Shown piece by piece: positions 32,922-42,049 of a stretch of 64,000 nucleotides of DNA. Every line of letters starts with the position of its first letter. Positions within the stretch are counted from its first letter, which is position 1. Made by a program: the position numbers and the translations under genes. Source of the stretch: Streptomyces griseus (GTDB lineage Bacteria > Actinomycetota > Actinomycetes > Streptomycetales > Streptomycetaceae); NCBI RefSeq assembly GCF_001715295.1, contig NZ_MDKB01000003.1, forward strand, positions 389,954 to 453,953, given 5' to 3'. The notes below the pieces were generated by a model, which had not been told where the DNA came from, searched no databases, and saw only the letters and a list, made by a program, of their open reading frames with translations.

Positions 32922-34187
32922 TCAGACCTGGGGGCGCAGCCGTGCCGTCCGGACGTCCGTCCCGGCGTCCGGCGTCGCGTCCTGCGTGGCACGATGCAGC
33001 GCGCTGCCCTTCTGCCAGGCCTCCCAGTCCAGGTTCCAGTCACCGAATCCGTTGTCGAACGGGGTCATCGTCTCGCCGTCGCTGCCGACGACCTTGACGA
33101 TGTCGCCCTCGCGCACGGTCTCGAAGAACCACTCGGCGTCGGCGGTGCTCATGCCGGTGCAGCCGTGGCTGACGTTGGCGCTGCCCTGGGAGCCCGTGGA
33201 CCAGGGCGCGGCGTGGACGTACTCACCGCTCCAGGTGACCCGCGTCGCCCAGTAGACCGGCAGGTCGTAGGACTCCGAGGAGCCGGCGGCGATGCCGACG
33301 GTCTCCCCGCGCATGCGTACGAACTGCTCCTTGGCGAGCACGACCTTGACGCCGTTGCGCGTGTCGAAGCCCGGCTTGCCGGTGGTGACCGGGATGGTGT
33401 TGATCACCTCACCGTTGCGCATGACCGTCATCGTGTGCTCGGACGCGTCGGTGATCGCTTCTATCCGGTCGCCGGTCGCGAGCTTCAACGGCTTGGTGGC
33501 GGCTCCGTGGAGGGCGTCGGTCAGCTTGATGCCCTTGAGGTTGCTCCGTACGTCGATGCTCGCGCCGGCGGGCCAGTACTCCTTGGGGCGGTAGTGCAGG
33601 GTCTTGTCGTCGACCCAGTACCAGGAGCCGGTGACCGCCGGGGTGGAGCGGACCTGGAGCCCGCGCTCGACGGTGGCCCGGGAGGCCCGGTCCGTGACGG
33701 GAGCGCTGAGCTCCGCCGTGATGGGCTGTCCGACGCCGTAGGTGCCCGCCTGCGGGCCGAAGGAGATCTTCAGCAACTTCTTGGCCGCGTTCGTGCCGAA
33801 GTCGTACGTCAGGGTGCCCGGAGCGCCGTCGCCGTTCTCGGTGGCGACCTTGACGGTGTACCGGGTACCGGCCGCCAGGGCGGTGGTGGAGTGCCACCGC
33901 TTCCCGTCGGCGTCGAGTTCGCCCGCCAGGTGACGGCCCTCGGTGTCGACGGCCGTCACGTCCGTGATGGTGACGTCGTCGTCCTCGGCCGTGACTTCTA
34001 TCGGCTTGTCGGGATCCGCCTTCGCGCCCTTGCCGGGGCCGTTGAACGAGACCGCGTCGGCCGCGTCGTACGGCTTCAGCGACAGCTGGTGACCATCGGG
34101 CTCGCCACAGGCGGTCGCACCTGCGACGAGGGTCACGACCACCAGGGTGCAGTTCACTACGGTGCGGATGCGCTGCGTGTGGTTCAT
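32922..34187 (-). CDS. L,D-transpeptidase lipoprotein
   Basis: Forms 3-3 peptidoglycan crosslinks outside the membrane. The 421-residue protein has a signal peptide with lipobox GATAC (Cys27), two Ig-like domains (about 40-240) and a YkuD catalytic domain ending in HGCTGMS (His341, Cys343), followed by a C-terminal extension. This is the mycobacterial LdtMt2-like layout. It lies between the two halves of the respiratory locus with its own upstream terminator; the association with oxidase genes looks positional. Confidence 0.92.
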   Translation of the reverse strand: MNHTQRIRTVVNCTLVVVTLVAGATACGEPDGHQLSLKPYDAADAVSFNGPGKGAKADPDKPIEVTAEDDDVTITDVTAVDTEGRHLAGELDADGKRWHSTTALAAGTRYTVKVATENGDGAPGTLTYDFGTNAAKKLLKISFGPQAGTYGVGQPITAELSAPVTDRASRATVERGLQVRSTPAVTGSWYWVDDKTLHYRPKEYWPAGASIDVRSNLKGIKLTDALHGAATKPLKLATGDRIEAITDASEHTMTVMRNGEVINTIPVTTGKPGFDTRNGVKVVLAKEQFVRMRGETVGIAAGSSESYDLPVYWATRVTWSGEYVHAAPWSTGSQGSANVSHGCTGMSTADAEWFFETVREGDIVKVVGSDGETMTPFDNGFGDWNLDWEAWQKGSALHRATQDATPDAGTDVRTARLRPQV

Positions 34188-34237
34188 GAACTCACGCTAA
34201 GAAGATTCATCCGATCCAGCGCGTTCAACGACTGCAA

Positions 34238-34281
34238 ACGGGGGCCCTGCCCGCTCGGAGACGAGCGGGCAGGGCCCCCGT
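34238..34281 (-). terminator. Terminator of the ctaCDF operon
   Basis: Perfect 20-bp stem (34238-34257 with 34262-34281), 4-base GAGA loop, 33 bases past the ctaF stop. Confidence 0.85.
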
Positions 34282-34314
34282 AAGGGTGATGCGGCCGTCC
34301 GGGGACGGCGGGTC

Positions 34315-34713
34315 TCACTGGGTGCGGTTCTCACCGCGGTAGTACTCGAAGACCCAGCCGAAGAGGCCGATCAGGAGCAGCGGGGCCGCGAAGTAGGCCA
34401 GCCACCAGCCGAAGACGACGCCGAGGAAAAGGAAGGCGCCGCCGATCGCGAGGGAGAGCGGCTGCCAGCTGTGCGGGGAGAAGAACCCCACCTCGCCCGC
34501 CTCGTCCGCGATATCGGCCTCCTTGTTGTCCTGGGCCATCGCATCGACCCTGTTGGCCGTGAAGGCCAGGTAGAAGCCGATCATGACGGCCAGGCCGAAG
34601 GACAGGACGAGCGCCGTCGTGCCCACCGGCTCCTTGGACCACACGCCGTACGTGACGGCCATGGCCAGCAGGAAGACGCTCAGCCAGATGAAGAGCTTGC
34701 CTTGGATCTTCAC
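34315..34713 (-). CDS. ctaF: Cytochrome c oxidase subunit IV
   Basis: The 132-residue membrane protein with four helices is the actinobacterial aa3 oxidase subunit IV (starts MKIQGKLFIWLSVF, ends WVFEYYRGENRTQ). Its ATG overlaps the ctaD stop by four bases, so it is translated with subunit I. It is the last gene of ctaC-ctaD-ctaF. Confidence 0.95.
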   Translation of the reverse strand: MKIQGKLFIWLSVFLLAMAVTYGVWSKEPVGTTALVLSFGLAVMIGFYLAFTANRVDAMAQDNKEADIADEAGEVGFFSPHSWQPLSLAIGGAFLFLGVVFGWWLAYFAAPLLLIGLFGWVFEYYRGENRTQ

Positions 34714-36446
34714 TTGCCGGCCTCCTTGCCGCCGACGAGGACCTTGTCATCGTCGGAGAGGTGATCCAGCTGCTCCAGCGCCGCGATCTCCGGGTGGTGC
34801 AGGTCGAACGCCGGGGATTCGGAGCGGATCCGCGGCAGGCTGAGGAAGTTGTGCCGCGGGGGCGGGCACGACGTCGCCCATTCGAGCGAACGGCCGTAAC
34901 CCCACGGGTCGTCGACCTCGATCTTCTTGCCGTACTTGGCGGTCTTCCACACGTTGTAGAAGAACGGCAGGATCGACATGCCGAGCACGAACGAGGAGAT
35001 CGTCGAGATGGTGTTCAGCGCGGTGAAACCGTCGGCGGCGAGGTAGTCCGCGTAACGACGCGGCATGCCCTCGGCACCCAGCCAGTGCTGCACCAGGAAC
35101 GTGCCGTGGAAGCCGACGAACAGCGTCCAGAACGTGATCTTCCCGAGTCGCTCGTCCAGCATCTTGCCGGTGAACTTCGGCCACCAGAAGTGGAATCCGG
35201 CGAACATCGCGAAGACGACGGTGCCGAAGACGACGTAGTGGAAGTGCGCCACGACGAAGTACGAGTCGGAGATGTGGAAGTCCAGCGGCGGCGAGGCCAG
35301 GATCACGCCGGTCAGACCACCGAAGGCGAAGGTGATCAGGAAGCCGACCGACCAGAGCATCGGTGTCTCGAAGGACAACGACCCCTTCCACATCGTGCCG
35401 ATCCAGTTGAAGAACTTCACACCGGTCGGTACCGCGATGAGGAACGTCATGAACGAGAAGAACGGCAACAGCACTCCGCCCGTGACGTACATGTGGTGCG
35501 CCCACACCGTCACGGACAGGCCGGCGATGGCGATCGTCGCGCTGATGAGACCGATGTAACCGAACATCGGCTTCCGGCTGAAGACCGGAATGATCTCGGA
35601 AATGATCCCGAAGAACGGCAGGGCGATGATGTACACCTCTGGATGGCCGAAGAACCAGAAGAGGTGCTGCCACAGCAATGCGCCACCGTTGGCCGCATCG
35701 AAGATGTGTGCGCCGAATTTACGGTCGACCTCCAGCGCGAAGAGCGCGGCGGCCAGGACCGGGAAGGCCAGCAGGACCAGGACACCGGTCAGCAGGACGT
35801 TCCACGTGAAGATCGGCATACGGAACATCGTCATGCCGGGGGCACGCATGCAGATGATCGTGGTGATGAAGTTGACCGAGCCGAGGATCGTACCGAAGCC
35901 GGAGAAGGCCAGACCCATGATCCACATGTCGGCGCCGACCCCGGGCGACCGGACCGCGTCCGACAGCGGGGAGTAGGCGAACCAGCCGAAGTCCGCCGCA
36001 CCCTGCGGGGTGAGGAAGCCGGCCACGGCGATGATCGAGCCGAAGAGGTACAGCCAGTAGGCGAACATGTTCAGCCGCGGGAACGCCACGTCGGGCGCGC
36101 CGATCTGCAGCGGCATGATCCAGTTCGCGAAGCCGGCGAACAGCGGCGTCGCGAACATCAGCAGCATGATCGTGCCGTGCATCGTGAACGCCTGGTTGAA
36201 CTGCTCGTTCGACATGATCTGCGTACCCGGGCGGGCCAGCTCGGCGCGCATGAAGAGCGCCAGAAGTCCACCGATGCAGAAGAACGCGAACGACGTGACC
36301 AGGTACATCGTGCCGATCGTCTTGTGGTCAGTGGTGGTCATCCACTTGACTACGACACTCCCCGGCTGCTTGCGCCGCACCGGCAGCTCGTCCTCGAACG
36401 AGTCGTCTGCTGCCGCGGCACCCTGGGATTCATTGAGGATGCTCAC
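34710..36446 (-). CDS. ctaD: Cytochrome c oxidase subunit I
   Basis: Catalytic subunit of the aa3 oxidase, carrying heme a, heme a3 and CuB. The 578-residue protein with 12 helices has the low-spin heme ligand in TMHGTIM, the CuB/tyrosine motif WFFGHPEVYI, the HH pair in VWAHHMY and HFHYVVFG for the heme histidines. GTG 36446 overlaps the ctaC stop by four bases (GTGA). The D- and K-channel regions look intact. Confidence 0.97.
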   Translation of the reverse strand: MSILNESQGAAAADDSFEDELPVRRKQPGSVVVKWMTTTDHKTIGTMYLVTSFAFFCIGGLLALFMRAELARPGTQIMSNEQFNQAFTMHGTIMLLMFATPLFAGFANWIMPLQIGAPDVAFPRLNMFAYWLYLFGSIIAVAGFLTPQGAADFGWFAYSPLSDAVRSPGVGADMWIMGLAFSGFGTILGSVNFITTIICMRAPGMTMFRMPIFTWNVLLTGVLVLLAFPVLAAALFALEVDRKFGAHIFDAANGGALLWQHLFWFFGHPEVYIIALPFFGIISEIIPVFSRKPMFGYIGLISATIAIAGLSVTVWAHHMYVTGGVLLPFFSFMTFLIAVPTGVKFFNWIGTMWKGSLSFETPMLWSVGFLITFAFGGLTGVILASPPLDFHISDSYFVVAHFHYVVFGTVVFAMFAGFHFWWPKFTGKMLDERLGKITFWTLFVGFHGTFLVQHWLGAEGMPRRYADYLAADGFTALNTISTISSFVLGMSILPFFYNVWKTAKYGKKIEVDDPWGYGRSLEWATSCPPPRHNFLSLPRIRSESPAFDLHHPEIAALEQLDHLSDDDKVLVGGKEAGK

Positions 36447-37411
36447 AGTTTGTTCGTCTCCGCATTCCTGGCCGGGTCCGTCTGCTCGATGCCTGCCGGC
36501 ACGTAGCCCGTCTGACCCTTCTGCGCCAGCTCCTTGAGGTGCTGCTGGTAACGCTCGGGAGAGACGATCTTGACGTTGAAGAGCATTCGGGAGTGGTCCA
36601 CGCCGCAGAGCTCGGCACACTTACCCATGTAGGTGCCCTCCCTCTTCGGCGTGACCTCGAAGGAGTTGGTGTGGCCCGGAATGACGTCCTGCTTCATGAG
36701 GAACGGCACCACCCAGAAGGAGTGGATGACGTCGCGCGAAGTCAGGATGAAACGGACCTTCTCGCCCTTCGGCAGCCACAGGGTCGGACCCGGGTTGCCG
36801 TTCTGCGGGTTGCGCGTACCGGGGATGCCCACGTCGTAGACGCCGCCGGCGCCCTGGGGGAAGTCCTTGCGGTACTTGTCGGGGATGGCGTCGAGCTCCT
36901 TGGGGATCTCGCTGCCGGCGGAGGGCTGGCCCTCCACCTTCTCGATGTAGTTGAAGCCCCAGCTCCACTGGTAGCCGACCACGTTGATCGTGTGGGCCGG
37001 CTTCGGGGTGAGCTCGAGGAGCTTCGATTCGTCGCGCGCGGTGAAGTAGAAGAGCACCGAGACGATGATGAGAGGCACCACTGTGTACAGCGCCTCGATG
37101 GGCATGTTGTACCTGGTCTGCTGAGGTACCTCCACCTTGGTCCTGCTACGCCGGTGGAAGATGACGCTCCACAGGATCAGCCCCCAGACAAGGACACCCG
37201 TGGCGAGCGCTGCCGCCCACGAGCCCTGCCAGAGGGAGAGGATCCGAGGGGCCTCTTCCGTTACCGGGGTGGGCATTCCGAGGCGGGGGAAATCCTCCCA
37301 GTTGTATGAACAACCGGAGGCCGTCGCCAGGACCAGGCCCGCAGTCAGCACCTGCGGCAGCTTCCGCCGCATCGGGCGCCGCGACGAGCGGTCGGAGCCG
37401 TTGGGACTCAC
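36443..37411 (-). CDS. ctaC: Cytochrome c oxidase subunit II (CuA)
   Basis: The 322-residue electron-entry subunit has a signal peptide with lipobox ASGC (Cys34), two membrane helices and a periplasmic cupredoxin domain. The CuA ligands are in CAELCGVDHSRM plus an upstream histidine in DVIHSFW. A loop around residues 165-210 is longer than in proteobacteria, as expected for docking to cytochrome cc. GTG 37411 follows GGGAAGG; the upstream in-frame extension is unlikely. First gene of ctaCDF. Confidence 0.95.
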   Translation of the reverse strand: MSPNGSDRSSRRPMRRKLPQVLTAGLVLATASGCSYNWEDFPRLGMPTPVTEEAPRILSLWQGSWAAALATGVLVWGLILWSVIFHRRSRTKVEVPQQTRYNMPIEALYTVVPLIIVSVLFYFTARDESKLLELTPKPAHTINVVGYQWSWGFNYIEKVEGQPSAGSEIPKELDAIPDKYRKDFPQGAGGVYDVGIPGTRNPQNGNPGPTLWLPKGEKVRFILTSRDVIHSFWVVPFLMKQDVIPGHTNSFEVTPKREGTYMGKCAELCGVDHSRMLFNVKIVSPERYQQHLKELAQKGQTGYVPAGIEQTDPARNAETNKL

Positions 37412-37682
37412 GTAGCGCCTTCCCGAGAGTCTCGCCCGCACGGTCGGCGCGGCCGTCTCGCTTGGTCGGTCGCCGGCCCTGACGCGGGCAGGGGTTTGGA
37501 TGTTTATGCGGACCAAACCCTACTGGACGCTATTTGGGGTCGCGCGGGGAGGGTGCCCAACGCGCCGCCCGGCACCCCGAAGGGGTGGAATCCGGTCTTG
37601 CGGCCACGGTCTGACGCCCCCTCTTCCGCCTCCGCCGGTGCCCCGGACCGGGCCGGCGGCCCCGGAGGGCTAGCGTGGCGGT

Positions 37683-39065
37683 GTGCCCTACTTCGACGCC
37701 GCCTCCTCCGCCCCCCTGCATCCCGTCGCCCGCCAGGCGCTGCTTGCCTCCCTGGACGAGGGCTGGGCCGATCCGGCCAGGCTGTACCGCGAGGGGCGTC
37801 GCGCCGCCATGCTGCTGGACGCCGCCCGTGAGACCGCCGCGGAGGCCGTCGGCTGCCGGCCCGACGAGCTGGTCTTCACGTCGTCGGGGACCCGGGCGGT
37901 GCACTCCGCGGTCGAGGGGGTTCTCTCCGGCCGTCGGCGTGTCGGCCGCCATCTGGTGGTCTCCGCGGTCGAACACTCGTCGGTACTCCACGCGGCCGAG
38001 GCACTGGAGGCGGCGGGCGGTTCGTTCACCGAGGTGCCGGTGGACCGGTACGGGACGGTGGACCCCTCGGCGTACGGCCGGGCGCTGCGCCCGGACACCG
38101 CGCTGGCCTGTCTGCAGTCCGCCAACCACGAGGTGGGGAGCGAGCAGCCGGTGGCGGAGGCCGCCGAGACCTGCGCCGCCGCGGGCGTACCGCTCCTGGT
38201 GGACGCCGCCCAGTCGCTGGGCTGGGGGCCGGTCCCGGGCCGGTGGTCGCTGCTGGCCGCGAGCGCCCACAAGTGGGGCGGCCCGGCGGGCGTGGGGCTG
38301 CTGGCCGTCCGCAAGGGCGTCCGGTTCGCGGCGCCGGGGCCGGCGGACGAGCGGGAGTCGGGGCGGGCCGCCGGGTTCGAGAACATTCCGGCGATCGTGG
38401 CGGCCGCGGCCTCGCTGCGCGCGGTGCGGGCCGAGGCGGCGGCCGAGTCCGTACGGCTGCGCGCCCTGGTGGACCGCGTCCGGGCTGCGGTGGGCACCCT
38501 GGTGCCCGACGTGGAGGTGGTCGGCGACCCCGTGCGGCGGCTGCCGCACCTGGTCACGTTCTCGTGTCTCTACGTCGACGGGGAGACCCTGCTCCACGAA
38601 CTGGACCGGGCCGGCTTCTCCGTCTCGTCCGGTTCGTCCTGCACGAGCAGCACCCTGACACCGAGCCATGTGCTCAAGGCGATGGGCGTGCTCACCGAGG
38701 GGAACATCAGGGTGTCGCTGCCCGCCGGGACCACCGGGGCCGACGTCGACCGCTTCCTGGAGGTGCTGCCGGCCGTGGTGGCCAAGGTGCGGGACAGGCT
38801 CGGCGCGCCCGCGGCGGCGCCCTCCTCCCCGGCCCCGCAGGCGTCGCTGATCGTCGACGCGCTGGGCAGGCGCTGTCCGGTCCCCGTCATCGAACTCGCA
38901 AAAGTGATCGGAGAGGTACCTGTGGGCGGGACGGTGACGGTACTCGCCGACGACGAGGCCGCCCGTCTGGACATCCCCGCCTGGTGCGCCATGCGCGCCC
39001 AGGAGTACGTGGGCGAGGAGCCGGCGGAACGAGGCTCGGCCTACGTGGTCCGCCGGCTCCTGTGA
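37683..39065 (+). CDS. Cysteine desulfurase fused to TusA sulfur carrier
   Basis: The 460-residue fusion has an IscS-type class V PLP domain (1-370) with the PLP lysine at about 197 (SAHKWGGPAG) and the mobile cysteine at about 320 (SSGSSCTSS). A TusA/SirA domain follows at about 387-460 with GRRCPVPVIELAK (Cys398). Persulfide made by the first domain could pass directly to the second for tRNA thiolation or molybdopterin. GTG 37683 has no close ribosome site, but TAGCGT ends seven bases upstream, consistent with a leaderless mRNA. Divergent from ctaC. Confidence 0.9.
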   Translation: MPYFDAASSAPLHPVARQALLASLDEGWADPARLYREGRRAAMLLDAARETAAEAVGCRPDELVFTSSGTRAVHSAVEGVLSGRRRVGRHLVVSAVEHSSVLHAAEALEAAGGSFTEVPVDRYGTVDPSAYGRALRPDTALACLQSANHEVGSEQPVAEAAETCAAAGVPLLVDAAQSLGWGPVPGRWSLLAASAHKWGGPAGVGLLAVRKGVRFAAPGPADERESGRAAGFENIPAIVAAAASLRAVRAEAAAESVRLRALVDRVRAAVGTLVPDVEVVGDPVRRLPHLVTFSCLYVDGETLLHELDRAGFSVSSGSSCTSSTLTPSHVLKAMGVLTEGNIRVSLPAGTTGADVDRFLEVLPAVVAKVRDRLGAPAAAPSSPAPQASLIVDALGRRCPVPVIELAKVIGEVPVGGTVTVLADDEAARLDIPAWCAMRAQEYVGEEPAERGSAYVVRRLL

Positions 39066-39072
39066 GCCTCCG

Positions 39073-40047
39073 TCAGGAGAGGTGCGCCCGCACCTCGGTC
39101 GCGGCCTCGTCGCCGTACGCCTTGGTGAAGCGCTCCATGAAGTGGGTGCGGCGCAGGGTGTACTCCTGGGTGCCGACCGTCTCGATCACCAGGGTCGCGA
39201 GCATGCAGCCGACCTGGGCGGCCCGCTCCAGCCCCACACCCCAGGCGAGACCGGAGAGGAACCCGGCCCGGAAGGCGTCGCCGACGCCGGTCGGGTCGGC
39301 CTTCTGCTCCTCCTCGGCGCAGCCGACCTCGATCGGGTCCTCCCCGGCACGCTCGATGCGCACGCCGCGGGCGCCGAGGGTGGTCACACGGTGACCGACC
39401 TTCGAGAGGATCTCCTCGTCGCTCCAGCCGGTCTTGGACTCGATGAGCCCCTTCTCGTACTCGTTGGAGAAGAGGTAGGTGGCGCCGTCGAGGAGGATAC
39501 GGATCTCCTCGCCGTTCATCCGGGCGATCTGCTGGGAGAAGTCGGCGGCGAAGGGGATGCCGCGCGAGCGGCACTCCTCGGTGTGGCGGAGCATCGCCTC
39601 CGGGTCGTCGGCGCCGATCGAGACGAGGTCGAGCCCGCCCACGCGGTCGGCGACGTGCTTGAGCTCGATCAGCCGGGCCTCGCTCATCGCGCCCGTGTAG
39701 AAGGACCCGATCTGGTTGTGGTCCGAGTCCGTCGTGCAGACGAAGCGTGCCGTGTGCAGGACCTCGGAGATCCGCACGGAGCCGGTGTCGACGCCGTGCC
39801 GGTCGAGCCAGGAGCGGTACTCGTCGAAGTCGGCCCCGGCCGCGCCGACCAGGATCGGCCGGGTGCCGAGGATGCCCATGCCGAAGGCGATGTTGGCGCC
39901 GACGCCGCCGCGCCGCACGTCCAGGTTGTCGACCAGGAAGGAGAGCGAGACCGTGTGCAGCTGATCCGCGACCAGTTGGTCGGCGAATCGGCCGGGGAAG
40001 GTCATGAGGTGGTCGGTTGCGATGGAGCCGGTGACTGCAATGCGCAC
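39073..40047 (-). CDS. PfkB-family kinase, adenosine kinase-like
   Basis: The 324-residue sugar/nucleoside kinase opens with AVTGSIATDHLMTFPG, has the substrate glycine pair RRGGVGANIAFG, and ends with the catalytic anion hole DPTGVGDAFRAGF (base Asp). It corresponds to actinobacterial adenosine kinase (AdoK, Rv2202c), which is also placed near ctaC. GTG 40047 follows GGAG; the longer ATG reading is unsupported. Adenosine as substrate is inferred from synteny and family. Confidence 0.85.
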   Translation of the reverse strand: MRIAVTGSIATDHLMTFPGRFADQLVADQLHTVSLSFLVDNLDVRRGGVGANIAFGMGILGTRPILVGAAGADFDEYRSWLDRHGVDTGSVRISEVLHTARFVCTTDSDHNQIGSFYTGAMSEARLIELKHVADRVGGLDLVSIGADDPEAMLRHTEECRSRGIPFAADFSQQIARMNGEEIRILLDGATYLFSNEYEKGLIESKTGWSDEEILSKVGHRVTTLGARGVRIERAGEDPIEVGCAEEEQKADPTGVGDAFRAGFLSGLAWGVGLERAAQVGCMLATLVIETVGTQEYTLRRTHFMERFTKAYGDEAATEVRAHLS

Positions 40048-40168
40048 GGGAAGCTGCTCCTGCGGAAGGCGGAGGCACACCTGTGCGTGACCTCCGGGAC
40101 GGCGTGACAGTTCACGCTACCCGGTCGCGCCAGTAGGCCTGAAGGGGAAAACTACCCGATAGTAGGTC

Positions 40169-40198
40169 TTACTGCCCGAGTCCTCCCGTGCATACGGT
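40169..40198 (+). promoter_or_regulatory. Candidate promoter of the small leaderless gene
   Basis: TTACTG (40169-40174), 18-base spacer, TACGGT (40193-40198); predicted start at 40205 coincides with the ATG. Confidence 0.4.
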
Positions 40199-40204
40199 GC
40201 CGTT

Positions 40205-40402
40205 ATGTGCAACGACATCGCTCCGCGTGAGTCCGAGATGAGTCTGGCCGAGCTGCGCGGCGACTGCGCGCGCATGGCCCCGCACTGGGTCGTTCCGGCG
40301 AAGCGTGCCACGGAGCCGGTGGCGCCCTCGCTGATCAACGGGGTCACGGTGCCGTCGTCCTCAGCACGGCTGATCGACGCCATGCCGGAGTACGGGGACT
40401 GA
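40205..40402 (+). CDS. Small conserved-looking protein, likely leaderless
   Basis: The 65-residue ORF (starts MCNDIAPRESEMSLAELRG, ends DAMPEYGD) has strong third-position GC bias. No ribosome site precedes the ATG. TTACTG, 18 bases and TACGGT place the expected transcription start exactly on the ATG, so a leaderless transcript is likely. No domain recognised. An internal ATG 33 bases downstream is a weaker alternative. Confidence 0.55.
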   Translation: MCNDIAPRESEMSLAELRGDCARMAPHWVVPAKRATEPVAPSLINGVTVPSSSARLIDAMPEYGD

Positions 40403-40534
40403 GTCCGCGCCGCCCAGGACGGCTCCTTCGGGCTCCCGGTGGAACCGGGCGCCCTCCCGCTCCGTCCCATCGTCGTCCCCACCCGGGGACCAGGCGATGA
40501 GCCGGTGGCGGCAGTGCAGGCGAAGGAGCGATCC

Positions 40535-41968
40535 GTGAGCACCGAGCGACCCGAGAACGAGGCGACCACTCCCCGGCGGCGTCGGCGGTACGCCGTGGCG
40601 TCGGTGGCGGCGGCCGTACTGCTGGCCGGAGGCGGTGGCGCGTACTGGGCCGCGACCGCTTCGGGCGAGAGCGCGAACACGGGCCGTGCCACCCCGTCGG
40701 ACTCGAGGGCCCCCCTGCTCGCCCTCGACCTCCCGGCGGACGGCCCCCCGGCGCCGCCCCCGCAGGGCATCGCCCCCGGCGAGCCGGACCCGCACGGCGG
40801 CAGGGTCGTCTACCGCGCCGCAGGCGACCTGCCGGACGGCCCCGCGACGGCGCCCGTCCACCGGCCCGGGGGCCCGGTGACCGCGGCGGAGGTCGCCCGG
40901 CTCGCGAAGGCCCTGAAGCTCGAGGGCACCCCGCACACGGACGGTACGGCGTGGAAGGTGGGCGGCGACGGGGACGGCTCCGGGCCCCTGCTGCGGGTGA
41001 CGAAGCAGGCTCCGGGTACCTGGACCTTCGCCCGGTACGCCTCCGGCGGCACGGACGACTGCGCCTCCGCCTCCGCCTGCGGGAAGCGGGACCGCTCACC
41101 GGGCTCCGGTCCCCCGGTCGGCGAGCGCGCCGCCGAGGCGGCCGCGGCGCCGGTGCTGAAGGCCGTGGGGCAGGGTGACGCCGCGCTCGACGCGCGCCAG
41201 GTGATGGATTCCGTACGGGTGGTCAACGCCGATCCCGTGGTCGGCGGGCTGCCCACGTACGGCTGGCCGACCGGCGTACAGGTGGGCTCCGGCGGCGAGA
41301 TCGTCGGCGGCAGCGGGCACCTGAAGGGCCTGGAGAAGGGCCACGACTACCCGGTGATCAGCGCGCAGGACGCCCTGGAACAGCTGAACGCGGAGAGCCG
41401 GCGTGACGCGAAGGCGGGGATCGGAGGCTGCGCCACGCCCGTACCGCTGGAGGGCGACCCCGCGGCGCCCACGAAGGGGTGCGGCGCCCCGGGCGGGACG
41501 CCGCCGGCCACCGTCCTGACGGTCGGGAAGGCCGTGCTGGGACTCTCCGCCCAGCGCTCGGACGGTCAGCAGGTACTCGTGCCGTCGTGGCTCTTCACCG
41601 TACGGCCGGAGGGCGGCGGCCCCGAGGAGACCGTCGTACGGATCGCGGTCGACGCGGACCACCTGGCGAGGAGCACCCCGCCGGCCCCGGAGGAACCGGG
41701 AGCAGGGGGCCCGGCCGTCATCGGCTACAGCGCCGACGGACGGACGCTGGAGGTGACGTTCTGGGGCGGCGTGTGCAGCACCTACACGGCGCACGCCGCG
41801 GAGAGCGGCACGGCGGTACGGGTCACGGTCGCCGAGACGAAGCCGGACCCGGAGAAGGTGTGCGTCATGATCGCCAAGACACTGACCCGGTCGGTGACGC
41901 TGGACGCACCGCTGGGCGGTCGCGCGGTGGTCGACGCGGCGTCGGGCGCCGCGGTGCCGCGCGCCTGA
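40535..41968 (+). CDS. Hypothetical membrane-anchored exported protein
   Basis: The 477-residue protein has a basic cytoplasmic N-terminus (about 1-27, RRRRR), one membrane helix (about 28-50) and a large extracytoplasmic part. That part contains a Pro-rich stretch and two pairs of cysteines (DDCASASACGK, GGCATPVP...GCGAPGG). GTG 40535 follows GAAGGAG by seven bases. I recognise no family. The helix-plus-long-domain layout resembles anti-sigma-like or surface sensor proteins, but no partner gene adjoins it. Confidence 0.8.
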   Translation: MSTERPENEATTPRRRRRYAVASVAAAVLLAGGGGAYWAATASGESANTGRATPSDSRAPLLALDLPADGPPAPPPQGIAPGEPDPHGGRVVYRAAGDLPDGPATAPVHRPGGPVTAAEVARLAKALKLEGTPHTDGTAWKVGGDGDGSGPLLRVTKQAPGTWTFARYASGGTDDCASASACGKRDRSPGSGPPVGERAAEAAAAPVLKAVGQGDAALDARQVMDSVRVVNADPVVGGLPTYGWPTGVQVGSGGEIVGGSGHLKGLEKGHDYPVISAQDALEQLNAESRRDAKAGIGGCATPVPLEGDPAAPTKGCGAPGGTPPATVLTVGKAVLGLSAQRSDGQQVLVPSWLFTVRPEGGGPEETVVRIAVDADHLARSTPPAPEEPGAGGPAVIGYSADGRTLEVTFWGGVCSTYTAHAAESGTAVRVTVAETKPDPEKVCVMIAKTLTRSVTLDAPLGGRAVVDAASGAAVPRA

Positions 41969-41991
41969 CCCGGCGGGCCTCCGTCGTACGA

Positions 41992-42037
41992 CGACGGCGG
42001 CGCTCCCGGCGTCGAACGGCCGGGAGCGCCGCCGTCG
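41992..42037. terminator. Bidirectional terminator
   Basis: Perfect 18-bp stem (41992-42009 with 42020-42037), 10-base loop, between the convergent membrane-protein gene and erpA. Confidence 0.82.
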
Positions 42038-42049
42038 GCGCGTGGGGGC

